Shown here in pieces: positions 7,168 to 14,747 of a stretch of 60,458 nucleotides of DNA (positions within the stretch are counted from its first letter, which is position 1; every line of letters starts with the position of its first letter). The notes beneath the pieces are model-generated. The model saw only the letters and a list, made by a program, of their open reading frames with translations. It had not been told where the DNA came from and made no database searches. Position numbers and translations under genes: made by a program. This DNA comes from Bacillota bacterium (GTDB lineage Bacteria > Bacillota > UBA5301 > JAMCQP01), in NCBI GenBank assembly GCA_023381695.1, contig JAMCQP010000089.1, positions 1-60,458 on the forward strand. Reading direction: 5' to 3'.

Positions 7168-8520
7168 TCAGAACCGGAAGGCGCCGCCGAAGGTCTGATA
7201 CAGCAACAGGATGTTCAGCCCGATGATGATGGCCGCCGAAAGGAAGCCGAGCGCCTTCTGCAGGGGCCCGTTGGCGAAACTCCCCATCACCCGGCGGCTG
7301 TTGGTCAAAAGGAGGAGGGGGATGAGCGTAAAGGGGAGCATGATGCTCAGGACCACCTGGCTCATGATCAAAAGCTTGTAAGAATCAAGGTTGAGGGCGA
7401 TGATCCCCAGAGCCGGCAGGGTTAGGCCGATGACTCCGGCCCGGAACCAGAAACTCCGCGGCTCCGATTTGCCCCCGAGGTAGCCGGCCATGATCGTGCC
7501 GCCGGCCAGGGATGCGGTAATCGAGGAGCCGACGCCGCAAAACAGGAGCGCGATGGCGAAGATCAGGCTTGAAAGGTCGCCGGCCAGGGGTTTCAGGGTC
7601 TCCGCCGCCTGTTCGATGCTGGTGACGGTGCGCCCGGCGCGGTAAAAGACCCCCGCGGCCACCAGGATCATCGAGGAGTTCACCATCCAGCCCAGCCCCA
7701 TGGCCAGCACGGTGTCGATGAATTCAAAGCGGAGCAGTTTCCGCCGGTGCGCGTGGCTGCCGGACCAATCCCGGCTCTGGATGGTGCTCGAATGCAGATA
7801 GATGTTGTGGGACATCACCACCGCTCCCAGCATGCCCATCGCCACCAGGATGCTTTTGGAGCTTACGGATGGGATCACCATCCGGGGGATGGCCTCCGCC
7901 CAGTTGGGCCGGGCGATGGCCACTTCCACCACATAAGCGGCGGCAATCAGGGCTAAAAAGACCATGATCATGCGTTCCAACTGCCGGTAACGCTGGCCGA
8001 GGACCGCCCCGGTCACAAAGACCAGGGTAAGCAAGGCGCCCAGCCAGAGCGGGATGCCGAAGAGGATATTCAGCCCCAGCGCTCCTCCCAGGTACTCGGC
8101 CAGGGACGTTGCGACGCAGACGATAAAGATGGTTGCGGCATAGAAGGCCCTGCCGGGCTTGTTGAAATGGCTGTGAATGTTCTCCGCCAGCGAATGGCCG
8201 GTGATCGCCCCCAGACGGGCGGCCATATTTTGCATGAGGATGAGCATCACGGTGCTCAAGGTGATGACCCAGAGCAGGCTGTAGTTGAAGTCGGCGCCGC
8301 CGGCCATGTTGGTGGCCCAGTTTCCAGGGTCGATGAATCCGACGGTCACGATAAAGCCAGGCCCCAGGTAGGCGAGAAGTTCCCGGTTGAAGATCCGCCT
8401 GGTGGTTTGCATCGCCTGTACGGTTTGGATTGTCCTTGCTGATGCGATCCTGCCACTGCTTATTTCGGGCAGGGCGGGATTTGCGGGTGTCGCGGCCACG
8501 ACACCATTTTTTTTGCCCAT
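7168..8520 (-). CDS. Nramp-family divalent metal ion transporter
   Basis: A 450-aa protein with about eleven transmembrane helices. The helix-1 metal site DPGN is at residues 64-67. Helix 6 reads VVMSHNIYLHSS (Met236, His238), with Ser in place of the common Pro of the MPH motif. Retention of the Met favours Mn2+/Fe2+ transport over the Mg2+ branch, which lacks it. The first 40 residues are a non-conserved hydrophilic extension. It faces the manganese riboswitch tail-to-tail: the riboswitch terminator ends at 7162, just beyond this gene's stop. Its own upstream region is shared with the damaged peptide-binding protein gene. Confidence 0.92.
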   Translation of the reverse strand: MGKKNGVVAATPANPALPEISSGRIASARTIQTVQAMQTTRRIFNRELLAYLGPGFIVTVGFIDPGNWATNMAGGADFNYSLLWVITLSTVMLILMQNMAARLGAITGHSLAENIHSHFNKPGRAFYAATIFIVCVATSLAEYLGGALGLNILFGIPLWLGALLTLVFVTGAVLGQRYRQLERMIMVFLALIAAAYVVEVAIARPNWAEAIPRMVIPSVSSKSILVAMGMLGAVVMSHNIYLHSSTIQSRDWSGSHAHRRKLLRFEFIDTVLAMGLGWMVNSSMILVAAGVFYRAGRTVTSIEQAAETLKPLAGDLSSLIFAIALLFCGVGSSITASLAGGTIMAGYLGGKSEPRSFWFRAGVIGLTLPALGIIALNLDSYKLLIMSQVVLSIMLPFTLIPLLLLTNSRRVMGSFANGPLQKALGFLSAAIIIGLNILLLYQTFGGAFRF

Positions 8521-8747
8521 AAGAAGACACCCCTGTTAATTTTTAGGCCCGGCCACCGGACAGTGCCGCCTGGGTGGCTGGCCATTCCATGAGCTATCTT
8601 ATGGACCGGGAAGTGGAGTTGGTACGTTGTCCCGCGGAAGTTCCGGCGAAAGCGGGATGGGCGGCCCCAGCCGGTGGCGATCGTCATGCCTGCCGATCTC
8701 TGGCAGGGTTGCACTAGCCGGACAACCTGAACTGGATTCTGAGCGAC

Positions 8748-10244
8748 ATGTCGGCAACCTCGATGGTGCGAAACGTTTATACCAGGGATCTGGTGGAATG
8801 GGACGACAAATGGAACCTGATCCCGGTGATCGCCGAAAAGGTTCCTTCGCTGGAAAACGGGCTGATGAAGCTTTTGCCTGGGAACAAACTTCAGGTCACT
8901 TATAAATTGCGCAAAGGATTGAAATGGTCCGATGGAGAGCCCATTACCGCCGATGATGTGATCTTCACCTATAAGGCCATTATGAATGATGATTTGAAGG
9001 TACCCACCCGGGATACCGAGGTGAAGATCGAAAGTATCACGGCGCCGGATAAATACACCGTGGTGATTATCTTTAAAGAGCCATATGTGCTTGCGGATCA
9101 GGGCTTTGATTATTATATCATTCCGAAGCACGCTCTCGAGCCTTTGCTTGCCAAAGGCGCCAAAGCCTTCATGGAAGCCGAGTTTTCCCGCAAGCCGGTC
9201 GGCAACGGGCCATATCTGGTGAAGGAATGGGTGCCCGGCAGCCACATCATTCTTGAGCCAAATCCCAACTATAACATTGGTTCCAAGCCCAAGCTCAAGA
9301 AGGTCATCTTCAAGTTCATCAGCGATACCAACACTTTGATGGCCAATATGGTCTCGGGGGCAATTGACGCCGTCACGCCGGTCGGGCTCCAATTCGACCA
9401 GGGCGTGGCGCTCGAAAAGCAGGCGAAGGATGTCAGCGTCGACTTTACCTCGGCCCTGGTATGGGAACACATCGACTTCAACCTGGACGACCCGATTCTC
9501 AAGGACAAGCGGGTTCGCCAGGCTCTGACATATGCCATCGACCGGGAGGCAATCAGCCAGGCCCTCTTTGAGGGCAAGCAGAAGGTCGCCCATAGCTGGC
9601 TTCCGCCGAAGCATTATGCTTACAATTCCAAAGTGAAGGTTTACAATTACGACGAGGCCAAAGCCAGGGCACTTCTGGCCGAGGCCGGCTGGAAACCTGG
9701 TCCCGACGGAATCCTGGTGAATGACAAGGGTGAACGTTTGAGCCTCACCATCGGGACTACAGCCGGAAACAAGGTCCGCGAGCAGGTGGAACAGATCATC
9801 CAGAGTTACTACAAGAAGATCGGCGTGGAACTGAAGATCGAAAACCAGACCGCCAAAGTCTTCTTTGGGGAGACAACACCGAAACGGAAGTTCCAGATGG
9901 CCATGTACGCCTGGGTGAACTCTCCTTCCACCGTGGGCGAGAGTCTCTGGACCGCCAGAAACATTCCTAACGATGGGAATGGCTGGACGGGCCAGAACCG
10001 GGCCGGGTGGAACAATGCCGAAAACGAGAAGCTTTATGCGGAGATCCCGGTAACCATGGACAAGAAGAAACGGATTGCGCTTCTGCAGAGGGAGCAGGAG
10101 CTCTGGGCCGAGGAGTTGCCGGCGATCCCCCTCTATTACCGGGTGGATATCAGCGCGGTAAGGAAGGGTCTCCAGAACTGGCGGCCCACCGGCATGCTGC
10201 ATCCGATCACCTGGAATATCGAAAAGTGGTCCTGGAGCGAGTAG
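8748..10244 (+). CDS. Oligopeptide ABC transporter substrate-binding protein, N-terminus damaged
   Basis: A family-5 extracellular solute-binding protein (DppA/OppA type): KVPSLENGL, LKWSDGEPITADDVIFTYKA, GNGPYLVKEWVPGSHIILEP, LTYAIDREAISQALFEG and a typical C-terminal end. The conserved entry sequence PDNLNWILSD lies in the same frame from 8718, but a TAG at 8715 sits immediately before it. No signal peptide is joined in frame. Lipobox-like residues (around GCTS) and a Gly/Ser-rich stretch are visible upstream in other frames. So the secretion signal appears lost by indels, or the sequence there is faulty. If translated from 8748 the product would stay in the cytoplasm. Two permease genes follow. 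Confidence 0.8.
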   Translation: MSATSMVRNVYTRDLVEWDDKWNLIPVIAEKVPSLENGLMKLLPGNKLQVTYKLRKGLKWSDGEPITADDVIFTYKAIMNDDLKVPTRDTEVKIESITAPDKYTVVIIFKEPYVLADQGFDYYIIPKHALEPLLAKGAKAFMEAEFSRKPVGNGPYLVKEWVPGSHIILEPNPNYNIGSKPKLKKVIFKFISDTNTLMANMVSGAIDAVTPVGLQFDQGVALEKQAKDVSVDFTSALVWEHIDFNLDDPILKDKRVRQALTYAIDREAISQALFEGKQKVAHSWLPPKHYAYNSKVKVYNYDEAKARALLAEAGWKPGPDGILVNDKGERLSLTIGTTAGNKVREQVEQIIQSYYKKIGVELKIENQTAKVFFGETTPKRKFQMAMYAWVNSPSTVGESLWTARNIPNDGNGWTGQNRAGWNNAENEKLYAEIPVTMDKKKRIALLQREQELWAEELPAIPLYYRVDISAVRKGLQNWRPTGMLHPITWNIEKWSWSE

Positions 10245-10268
10245 ACGCCATTCAGATGAGACGCCAAG

Positions 10269-10314
10269 GCCTGGAAGGATCCGGTAGGCTTGCCGGCTCT
10301 TCCAGGCTCCTTTT
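10269..10314 (+). terminator. Intercistronic hairpin between binding protein and permease genes
   Basis: GCCTGGAAG pairs with CTTCCAGGC across a region that itself holds CCGG/CCGG, followed by TTTT. Hairpins here often act as partial terminators or 3' stabilisers so that the binding protein is made in excess over the permeases. Confidence 0.7.
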
Positions 10315-10330
10315 AAAAGAGGGGGAGAAG

Positions 10331-11287
10331 ATGCAGAGGTACATTATCCACCGCCTGATTCAGATGGTTCCATTGCTTTTGGGGGTTTCGGTAATCATCT
10401 ACTTTCTCTTGAGCATGGTGCCCGGCGACCCGGTGGACCTTTTGATCACCGCCAATCCCAATGTGAAGATGGAGGATGTGGCAAGACTCAAGCATGCTTA
10501 CGGCCTCGATCAACCCATTTATATCCGCTACGGTAAATGGCTGGAGCGAACGGTCACCGGGGATCTGGGATGGTCGCGGGTGTACAAGCGCCCTGCGGGA
10601 AAGATGGTGTTGCAGCGGTTGCCCAATACCGTCACACTCATGAGCGCCGCACTGCTGGTGAGCTTGCTAATCGCGATTCCGGTCGGGATTTATTCCGCCA
10701 AACGGCAGTATTCATTCCTGGACTACATATTTACGGTGCTGGCATTTCTGGGGCAGTCCATGCCCAGCTTCTGGTTCGGGATCATGTTGATCCTTCTCTT
10801 TGCGGTCAAGCTGCACTGGCTTCCTCCCGGGGGCATGATGGACATCGGAGTGGCCAACACCGTCTTTACCCGCCTCAAATACCTGATCCTCCCGACGGTG
10901 GTTCTTTCCCTGATTAACGTGGGCCGCTGGGCCCGTTACATGCGTTCCACCATGCTGGAAGTAATCAACCAGGATTACATCCGGACGGCGCGGGCCAAAG
11001 GACTTACCGACCGGGCGGTGACCTACCGGCATGCTTTCCGCAACGCCCTGATCCCGGTGATCACGCTTCTGGCCATCGAGATTCCTGGCCTGTTCAGCGG
11101 CGCGACAATCACCGAGACGGTCTTCTCCTGGCCGGGAATCGGCAAACTTAATTACGATTCGATCATGTTGAACGACTATGCGGTGGCCATGGCTTCCATC
11201 ATGATCTTTGCCATACTGGTGGTCTTCTTCAACCTTGTGGCGGATATCGCCTACGCGCTGGCTGATCCCAGGGTACGATACGAATAA
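10331..11287 (+). CDS. Peptide ABC transporter permease, DppB/OppB type
   Basis: A 318-aa integral membrane permease starting MQRYIIHRLIQMVPLLLGVS, the standard DppB beginning, with a GGGGGAGA site 5 nt before the ATG. A longer frame upstream is not needed. The EAA loop that docks the ATPase is seen as IRTARAKGLTDRAVTYRHAF, and the protein ends ALADPRVRYE as usual. It pairs with the 11307 permease to form the channel for the binding protein encoded before it. No ATPase (DppD/DppF) genes follow, so the ATPases must be encoded elsewhere. Confidence 0.95.
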   Translation: MQRYIIHRLIQMVPLLLGVSVIIYFLLSMVPGDPVDLLITANPNVKMEDVARLKHAYGLDQPIYIRYGKWLERTVTGDLGWSRVYKRPAGKMVLQRLPNTVTLMSAALLVSLLIAIPVGIYSAKRQYSFLDYIFTVLAFLGQSMPSFWFGIMLILLFAVKLHWLPPGGMMDIGVANTVFTRLKYLILPTVVLSLINVGRWARYMRSTMLEVINQDYIRTARAKGLTDRAVTYRHAFRNALIPVITLLAIEIPGLFSGATITETVFSWPGIGKLNYDSIMLNDYAVAMASIMIFAILVVFFNLVADIAYALADPRVRYE

Positions 11288-11306
11288 CGGCTGGAGGAGA
11301 AAGAAG

Positions 11307-12236
11307 ATGGCGACAAACCCTGCAATGGACACAAATCTTCCACCGGTTGGGCCGGTGCCGCCGGTTGGCGCCGGAGTTCCAGCCGAACCAGAGAGTCTGA
11401 GTTATATCCAGTCTGTCTGGCGGCGCTTCCGCCGGCATAGACTGGCCATGTTTGGAGGGGCGCTGGTTCTGGCGCTGGTCTTGTTCGCCCTGGCCGCTCC
11501 GTGGATCCTGCCCTACAAATTTGACGATATCGACCTGGCGCACAGATTTTCCCCGCCGTCGGCCACCCACTGGTTCGGCACCGATGACCTGGGGCACGAC
11601 GAGCTCACCAGGGTGATCTACGGCGGCCGCGTTTCACTGTTGATCGGGTTTGCCTCGGCGATCAGCTCGGCAATCATCGGGATGGCGATTGGAGCGGTTG
11701 CGGGATACTACGGCGGGCTGCTGGACAATGTGCTCATGCGGTTTACGGACATCATGTTTGCCATCCCGACCCTGCCGTTGTTGTTTGTTCTTTCCCGGAT
11801 CCTCGGGGGGAGTGTTTTAAGCATTATCGTGGTATTGGTGCTCATGGGCTGGATGACCGCGGCCCGGCTGGTCCGCGGCTCGATCTTGTCCCTGAAGCAG
11901 CGGGAATTTATCGAGGCCTCGCGGGCGGTGGGGGCCGGCAACGCCCGGATCATCATCCGCCACCTTCTGCCCAACGCCCTTGCTCCAGTGGTGGTGGCTT
12001 CCACGCTGATGATGGGGTCAAATATCATCCTGGAATCCTCGCTCAGTTACCTTGGGCTTGGCGTTATGCCTCCGACGCCGACCTGGGGCAACATGCTTTC
12101 CAACGCTCAGGAAGCCATCTGGCGGGCGCCCTGGCTGGCGATCTATCCAGGGATTTTCATCCTGGTGACGGTGCTGGGGTTCAATTTTCTGGGTGACGGC
12201 CTGCGCGACGCCCTGGATCCCAAGTCGAAGCGGTAG
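11307..12236 (+). CDS. Peptide ABC transporter permease, DppC/OppC type
   Basis: A 309-aa permease. A proline-rich leader of about 30 residues (PPVGPVPPVGAGVPAEPE) precedes the conserved WRRFRRHRLAMFGGALVL segment. FGTDDLGHDELTRVIYGGRV and the EAA loop (FIEASRAVGAGNARIIIRHL) are diagnostic, and the end GDGLRDALDPKSKR is standard. The ATG at 11307 has CTGGAGGAGAAAGA just upstream and lies 20 bp after dppB. It is the last gene of the visible transporter unit. Confidence 0.95.
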   Translation: MATNPAMDTNLPPVGPVPPVGAGVPAEPESLSYIQSVWRRFRRHRLAMFGGALVLALVLFALAAPWILPYKFDDIDLAHRFSPPSATHWFGTDDLGHDELTRVIYGGRVSLLIGFASAISSAIIGMAIGAVAGYYGGLLDNVLMRFTDIMFAIPTLPLLFVLSRILGGSVLSIIVVLVLMGWMTAARLVRGSILSLKQREFIEASRAVGAGNARIIIRHLLPNALAPVVVASTLMMGSNIILESSLSYLGLGVMPPTPTWGNMLSNAQEAIWRAPWLAIYPGIFILVTVLGFNFLGDGLRDALDPKSKR

Positions 12237-12305
12237 ACGGTTAAGAGATAAGAGGGAGAGGAGGCAGTTGGTTTTTTGCCCCGAGAAGGTGGCTCGAAGT
12301 TTTTG

Positions 12306-12314
12306 TGGTATAAT
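12306..12314 (+). promoter_or_regulatory. Extended -10 promoter before the nucleotidyltransferase gene
   Basis: TGGTATAAT matches an extended -10 element (TGnTATAAT); no convincing -35 is present 17 bp upstream. It lies 86 bp before the GTG start at 12400, in a lower-GC stretch that marks the start of the accessory island. Confidence 0.5.
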
Positions 12315-12399
12315 AGTAATGGCTGAGGTCGGCATGGTACTGAAGGTTGATATTGGCTATGGAGGGCAATCCCGATCCTGTAGCCTGGGGTGAATTATC

Positions 12400-12747
12400 G
12401 TGTTAATAGAGCTTCCCAAGGTTCTTTTTAAGCTTAAAGCTTATTTTAAGGCTCACCTCTCGGTGAAACTGGCCATGCTGTTTGGGTCCTATGCCCGTGG
12501 GACCGCTGGGCCGCTAAGTGATCTTGACATCGCCGTTTTGTTTAAACCTGATCTCTCCAAAACTGAAAGGTTTCTGCTTCGCGGGGAGATTGCCGAAGAT
12601 GTTCGGAGGATAGTCGCACAAACTTCCGTGGATGCCATCCGAAAATACCTGGATACCAAGCCACTGCGACGTGTTCAAACCGAATACCTTATGGAGAGGC
12701 TTTCCCAGCCTTCCCGGGAGAGCGACACCCCTATTAAAGGGTGGTGA
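12400..12747 (+). CDS. MNT-type nucleotidyltransferase (HEPN/MNT antitoxin), tail possibly altered
   Basis: A 115-aa protein from a GTG start. The minimal nucleotidyltransferase signature is intact: LAMLFGSYARGTAGPLSDLDIAV, with the GS motif and the DxD pair (SDLDIAV). MNT antitoxins AMPylate their HEPN RNase partner. The last 40 residues (after TSVDAI) do not resemble the usual MNT ending, and no HEPN gene follows; an acetyltransferase-like frame comes instead. A frameshift or fusion-by-deletion near 12640-12750 is likely. Confidence 0.75.
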   Translation: MLIELPKVLFKLKAYFKAHLSVKLAMLFGSYARGTAGPLSDLDIAVLFKPDLSKTERFLLRGEIAEDVRRIVAQTSVDAIRKYLDTKPLRRVQTEYLMERLSQPSRESDTPIKGW

Positions 12748-12884
12748 GTTCATATTGACGGCAAGGCGATCGAGATCCTTACACTCCATATTGCCCGATT
12801 GGCCTGAGCAGGCTGCGGGAACTTACGAACAAGCTCGGATCAAAACTTCTGGAGTATAACATCTGGAAAATTCACCAGAAGGAG

Positions 12885-13676
12885 TTGCCTGGCCTGCCTC
12901 CCCATATCGGGAAGTGGGTGGAACAAGCCTGGTCCGGTGAAAAAGGTTTTGGACCATACAGCCCGGTCTACTTTGCGGGCAGATATTACGATCTCGACAG
13001 TTTGGACCAGTTGTCGGCAGATGTAATTGGCATATCGGGGGAATCTCGGGCCGAAACAAAGATGCCGTCCTCTTCTCTGCAATCGGATAGCGGCGGTGAT
13101 TCGTCTCCGGAGAAGCTACCACCTTCTCCGGAGATCAGCATCCGCCGGCTTGCCGATCCGGCGGAGATCCGGTGTCAGTTTGAACTTGGCGCCGAGCAAA
13201 CCTGGCCAGAACGAAAATCGGGAGGTCCGCTGGCCTTCTGTGGACACCACCTCTTATCCTGCAAGACCGCGCTATGGGCTGACCTCATCCGGCGCTACGG
13301 GGCCATGGGGCTGATAGCCAGCTTGAACAGGCGAGAGTGTGGCATGGTAACTTTCGTGCCGAAACCGATCGCCCGCCTCCTTGGCTGGGCAACTTCTCCC
13401 GAAAACCATGCGCTGGAGCATACCCTGTCCGTAGCCTGTCTGGTTGTGCAGCCATACGCCAGGGGACGTGGGGTGGCAAAGGCGCTGGTGAACGCCCTTG
13501 GCGGTTATGCCCGGGAAAACGGCTATCGCCGGGTAGAGGCGGCGACCACTTCCAGGCGGACCGCACCAGACCACTACGGTTGGCAGACCACGGAGCTGTT
13601 TACCGGCCAGGGTTGGCAGATCGCCCCCGGAGCCGGAGCCACCTGGCTGCCGGTGATGGTGGCTCTGGAGTTATGA
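12885..13676 (+). CDS. GNAT-family acetyltransferase with unusual N-terminal extension
   Basis: The C-terminal half holds the acetyl-CoA-binding signature HTLSVACLVVQPYARGRGVA followed by KALVNALGGYARENGYRRVEA, so this is a GNAT enzyme whose substrate is unknown. The first 90 residues are of unknown type and Ser/Pro-rich. The start is unclear: the frame is open back to 12759 with coding-like sequence (SRLRELTNKLGSKLLEYNIW) but no ATG/GTG. The TTG at 12885 has AAGGAG directly abutting it, which is too close. The gene may be a truncated or rearranged product. It converges with the HEPN remnant, overlapping it by 6 bp. Confidence 0.65.
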   Translation: MPGLPPHIGKWVEQAWSGEKGFGPYSPVYFAGRYYDLDSLDQLSADVIGISGESRAETKMPSSSLQSDSGGDSSPEKLPPSPEISIRRLADPAEIRCQFELGAEQTWPERKSGGPLAFCGHHLLSCKTALWADLIRRYGAMGLIASLNRRECGMVTFVPKPIARLLGWATSPENHALEHTLSVACLVVQPYARGRGVAKALVNALGGYARENGYRRVEAATTSRRTAPDHYGWQTTELFTGQGWQIAPGAGATWLPVMVALEL

Positions 13677-13766
13677 CCAAATACTTGCATCAGCCATGCC
13701 TCGCAGCGCCCGCAAGTCCTTGTTGGCAGCCAATAGCAACTGCCGGGCTTCGTCAGACGCCGCCAT
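13671..13766 (-). pseudogene. Truncated HEPN-domain toxin remnant
   Basis: Only 31 codons remain: MAASDEARQLLLAANKDLRA then LRGMADASIWS and a stop. The start matches HEPN proteins that follow MNT genes (a helix with A..LL..A.KDLRA), and AAGGGAGG lies before the ATG. It overlaps the preceding MNT gene by 14 bp, as in intact pairs. The remaining three-quarters, including the RxxxxH active site, are missing; sequence after it belongs to the convergent acetyltransferase. Confidence 0.65.
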
Positions 13767-14088
13767 AGAGAAACCTCCCTTCCCGTAACGCCCGTGCGAT
13801 AATATGATTGCGGGCGCCACGCCAGCGGTCAACTTCCTCGCGGCTGTAAACCAGGATGTCTTTGGCAATCGCAAACCCGGCAAGGGCACGCCACAGCCGG
13901 GCCATTTCCTTGCGGCGGTCTCTGGCCGGTCCAAACGGCGCTGTTTCAATGACCAATAAGTCCACATCCGAGTCGGGGCGGGCGTTGCCGGTGGCATGGG
14001 AACCAAAAAGGATAATGGCTTCGGGATGAACTCACCACCCCACAACAGCGGCCATTTCGCGGATTAATTCTTCGGTTACGGGAGCCAT
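13753..14088 (-). pseudogene. MNT-type nucleotidyltransferase interrupted by an in-frame TGA
   Basis: From the ATG at 14088 (AAAGGAGG upstream) the frame reads MAPVTEELIREMAAVVGW, then a TGA at 14034-14032, then VHPEAIILFGSHATGNARPD and SDVDLLVIETAPFG in the same frame to the stop at 13753. The GSH...DSDVD catalytic motif is perfect, so the reading frame is otherwise preserved. The stop falls just before the strand leading into the active site. Possible readings: nonsense mutation, sequencing error, or a late restart. With the truncated HEPN gene behind it, decay is most likely. Confidence 0.7.
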
Positions 14089-14164
14089 GGGAACCTCCTT
14101 TATCGAATTACGAGGTGCGAGATGTACCGTTCCATCCCGTCATCCTGTTTCTTTCCTTACGGCA

Positions 14165-14192
14165 ATTATAGCATAACCGGGTAGAAGTGCAA
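14165..14192 (-). promoter_or_regulatory. Sigma-A promoter of the decayed MNT/HEPN unit
   Basis: On the minus strand TTGCAC (14192-14187), a 16-bp spacer and a perfect TATAAT (14170-14165) precede the MNT start by about 75 bp. The promoter is intact even though both genes are broken. Confidence 0.65.
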
Positions 14193-14304
14193 ACAGTACG
14201 ATAGGCTCTTAATTCTAAAGTTCTTGAAAAAGTGGAAAGGAAATCAAAAAAAGTTGGCTTGAGCTGGCGTAATCGACAATAAAGAAGGATTTTTTGCAGG
14301 GCTA

Positions 14305-14356
14305 TTGACTATTCGCCAATCCTGTTTTATACTATACCCAGTATGGTATATATACC
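14305..14356 (+). promoter_or_regulatory. Promoter with palindromic operator for the redox operon
   Basis: TTGACT (14305-14310), 17-bp spacer, TATACT (14328-14333). Overlapping the -10 and start point are three alternating half-sites: TATACC (14333-14338), GGTATA (14345-14350) and TATACC (14351-14356). They form an inverted repeat with a 6-bp gap and a perfect 12-bp palindrome GGTATATATACC. A dimeric repressor bound here would block transcription of the downstream thioredoxin operon. The regulator is not identified. Confidence 0.7.
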
Positions 14357-14384
14357 GAATAGTGAACCGGGGCGGAAGGGGAGC

Positions 14385-14714
14385 GTGGCAGCGCAGATGA
14401 TCACCGTGGAGATTCAACCTGGCGGTTGCGACCAGGAGACAATCATCGTGGCTTATTCGGAAGACAACCAGAAGGTCAATCTGGATATTGCCAGCAAGTG
14501 CCCGGCGATTCAAAAGGCGGCCGAGGAGTTGCGGCAGCTGGACGCTTCCTCGGAGGTCTTCGGCTCGGCCATCAACACCACCGTCTACAAGGTGATGGCC
14601 AAGTATGCCAGGCATCCCAGTTGTCCGGTGGCTTCCGGGGTTTTGAAGGCGATTGAGGCCACGGTGGGGCTGGCGCCGCCGGTTGACGTGCACATGCGGA
14701 TCACGGAGAGTTAG
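14385..14714 (+). CDS. DUF6951-like cysteine-containing protein
   Basis: About 110 aa from the GTG at 14385 (AAGGGGA 5 nt before). The longer ATG at 14343 lies at the transcription start and inside the operator, so it is unlikely. Conserved-looking features are MITVEIQPGGCDQETIIVAY, IASKCPAIQKAAEEL and HPSCPVASGVLKAIEA: three cysteines spread through a small alpha/beta protein. I recall this family as associated with ferredoxin or redox genes, but its function is not known. It is the first gene of the redox operon and precedes a ferredoxin-thioredoxin fusion by 33 bp. Confidence 0.55.
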   Translation: MAAQMITVEIQPGGCDQETIIVAYSEDNQKVNLDIASKCPAIQKAAEELRQLDASSEVFGSAINTTVYKVMAKYARHPSCPVASGVLKAIEATVGLAPPVDVHMRITES

Positions 14715-14747
14715 AAAAATTGATCTTACAGGAAAGGGGGATTTCAG

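Noticed and set aside
8460-10202. Very long minus-strand open frame opposite the binding protein
   Set aside because: It mirrors the codon structure of the plus-strand gene, has no family features, and overlaps the Nramp start; it is a shadow frame.
10007-10330. Extended N-terminus for the DppB permease
   Set aside because: The extension runs through the binding-protein end and the intercistronic hairpin; ATG 10331 has a ribosome site and gives the standard DppB start.
14032-14034. In-frame TGA read as selenocysteine
   Set aside because: MNT nucleotidyltransferases have no redox residue here, no SECIS-like hairpin is evident just after the codon, and the partner HEPN gene is truncated, so nonsense decay is simpler.
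12738-14046. 15-bp inverted match GGGTGGTGAGTTCAT at 12738 and near 14031-14045
   Set aside because: A match of this length is expected by chance a few times in a window of this size, and the sequences around it differ.
14343-14384. ATG 14343 as start of the DUF6951-like gene
   Set aside because: It lies at the predicted transcription start and inside the operator, leaving no room for a ribosome site; GTG 14385 has one.
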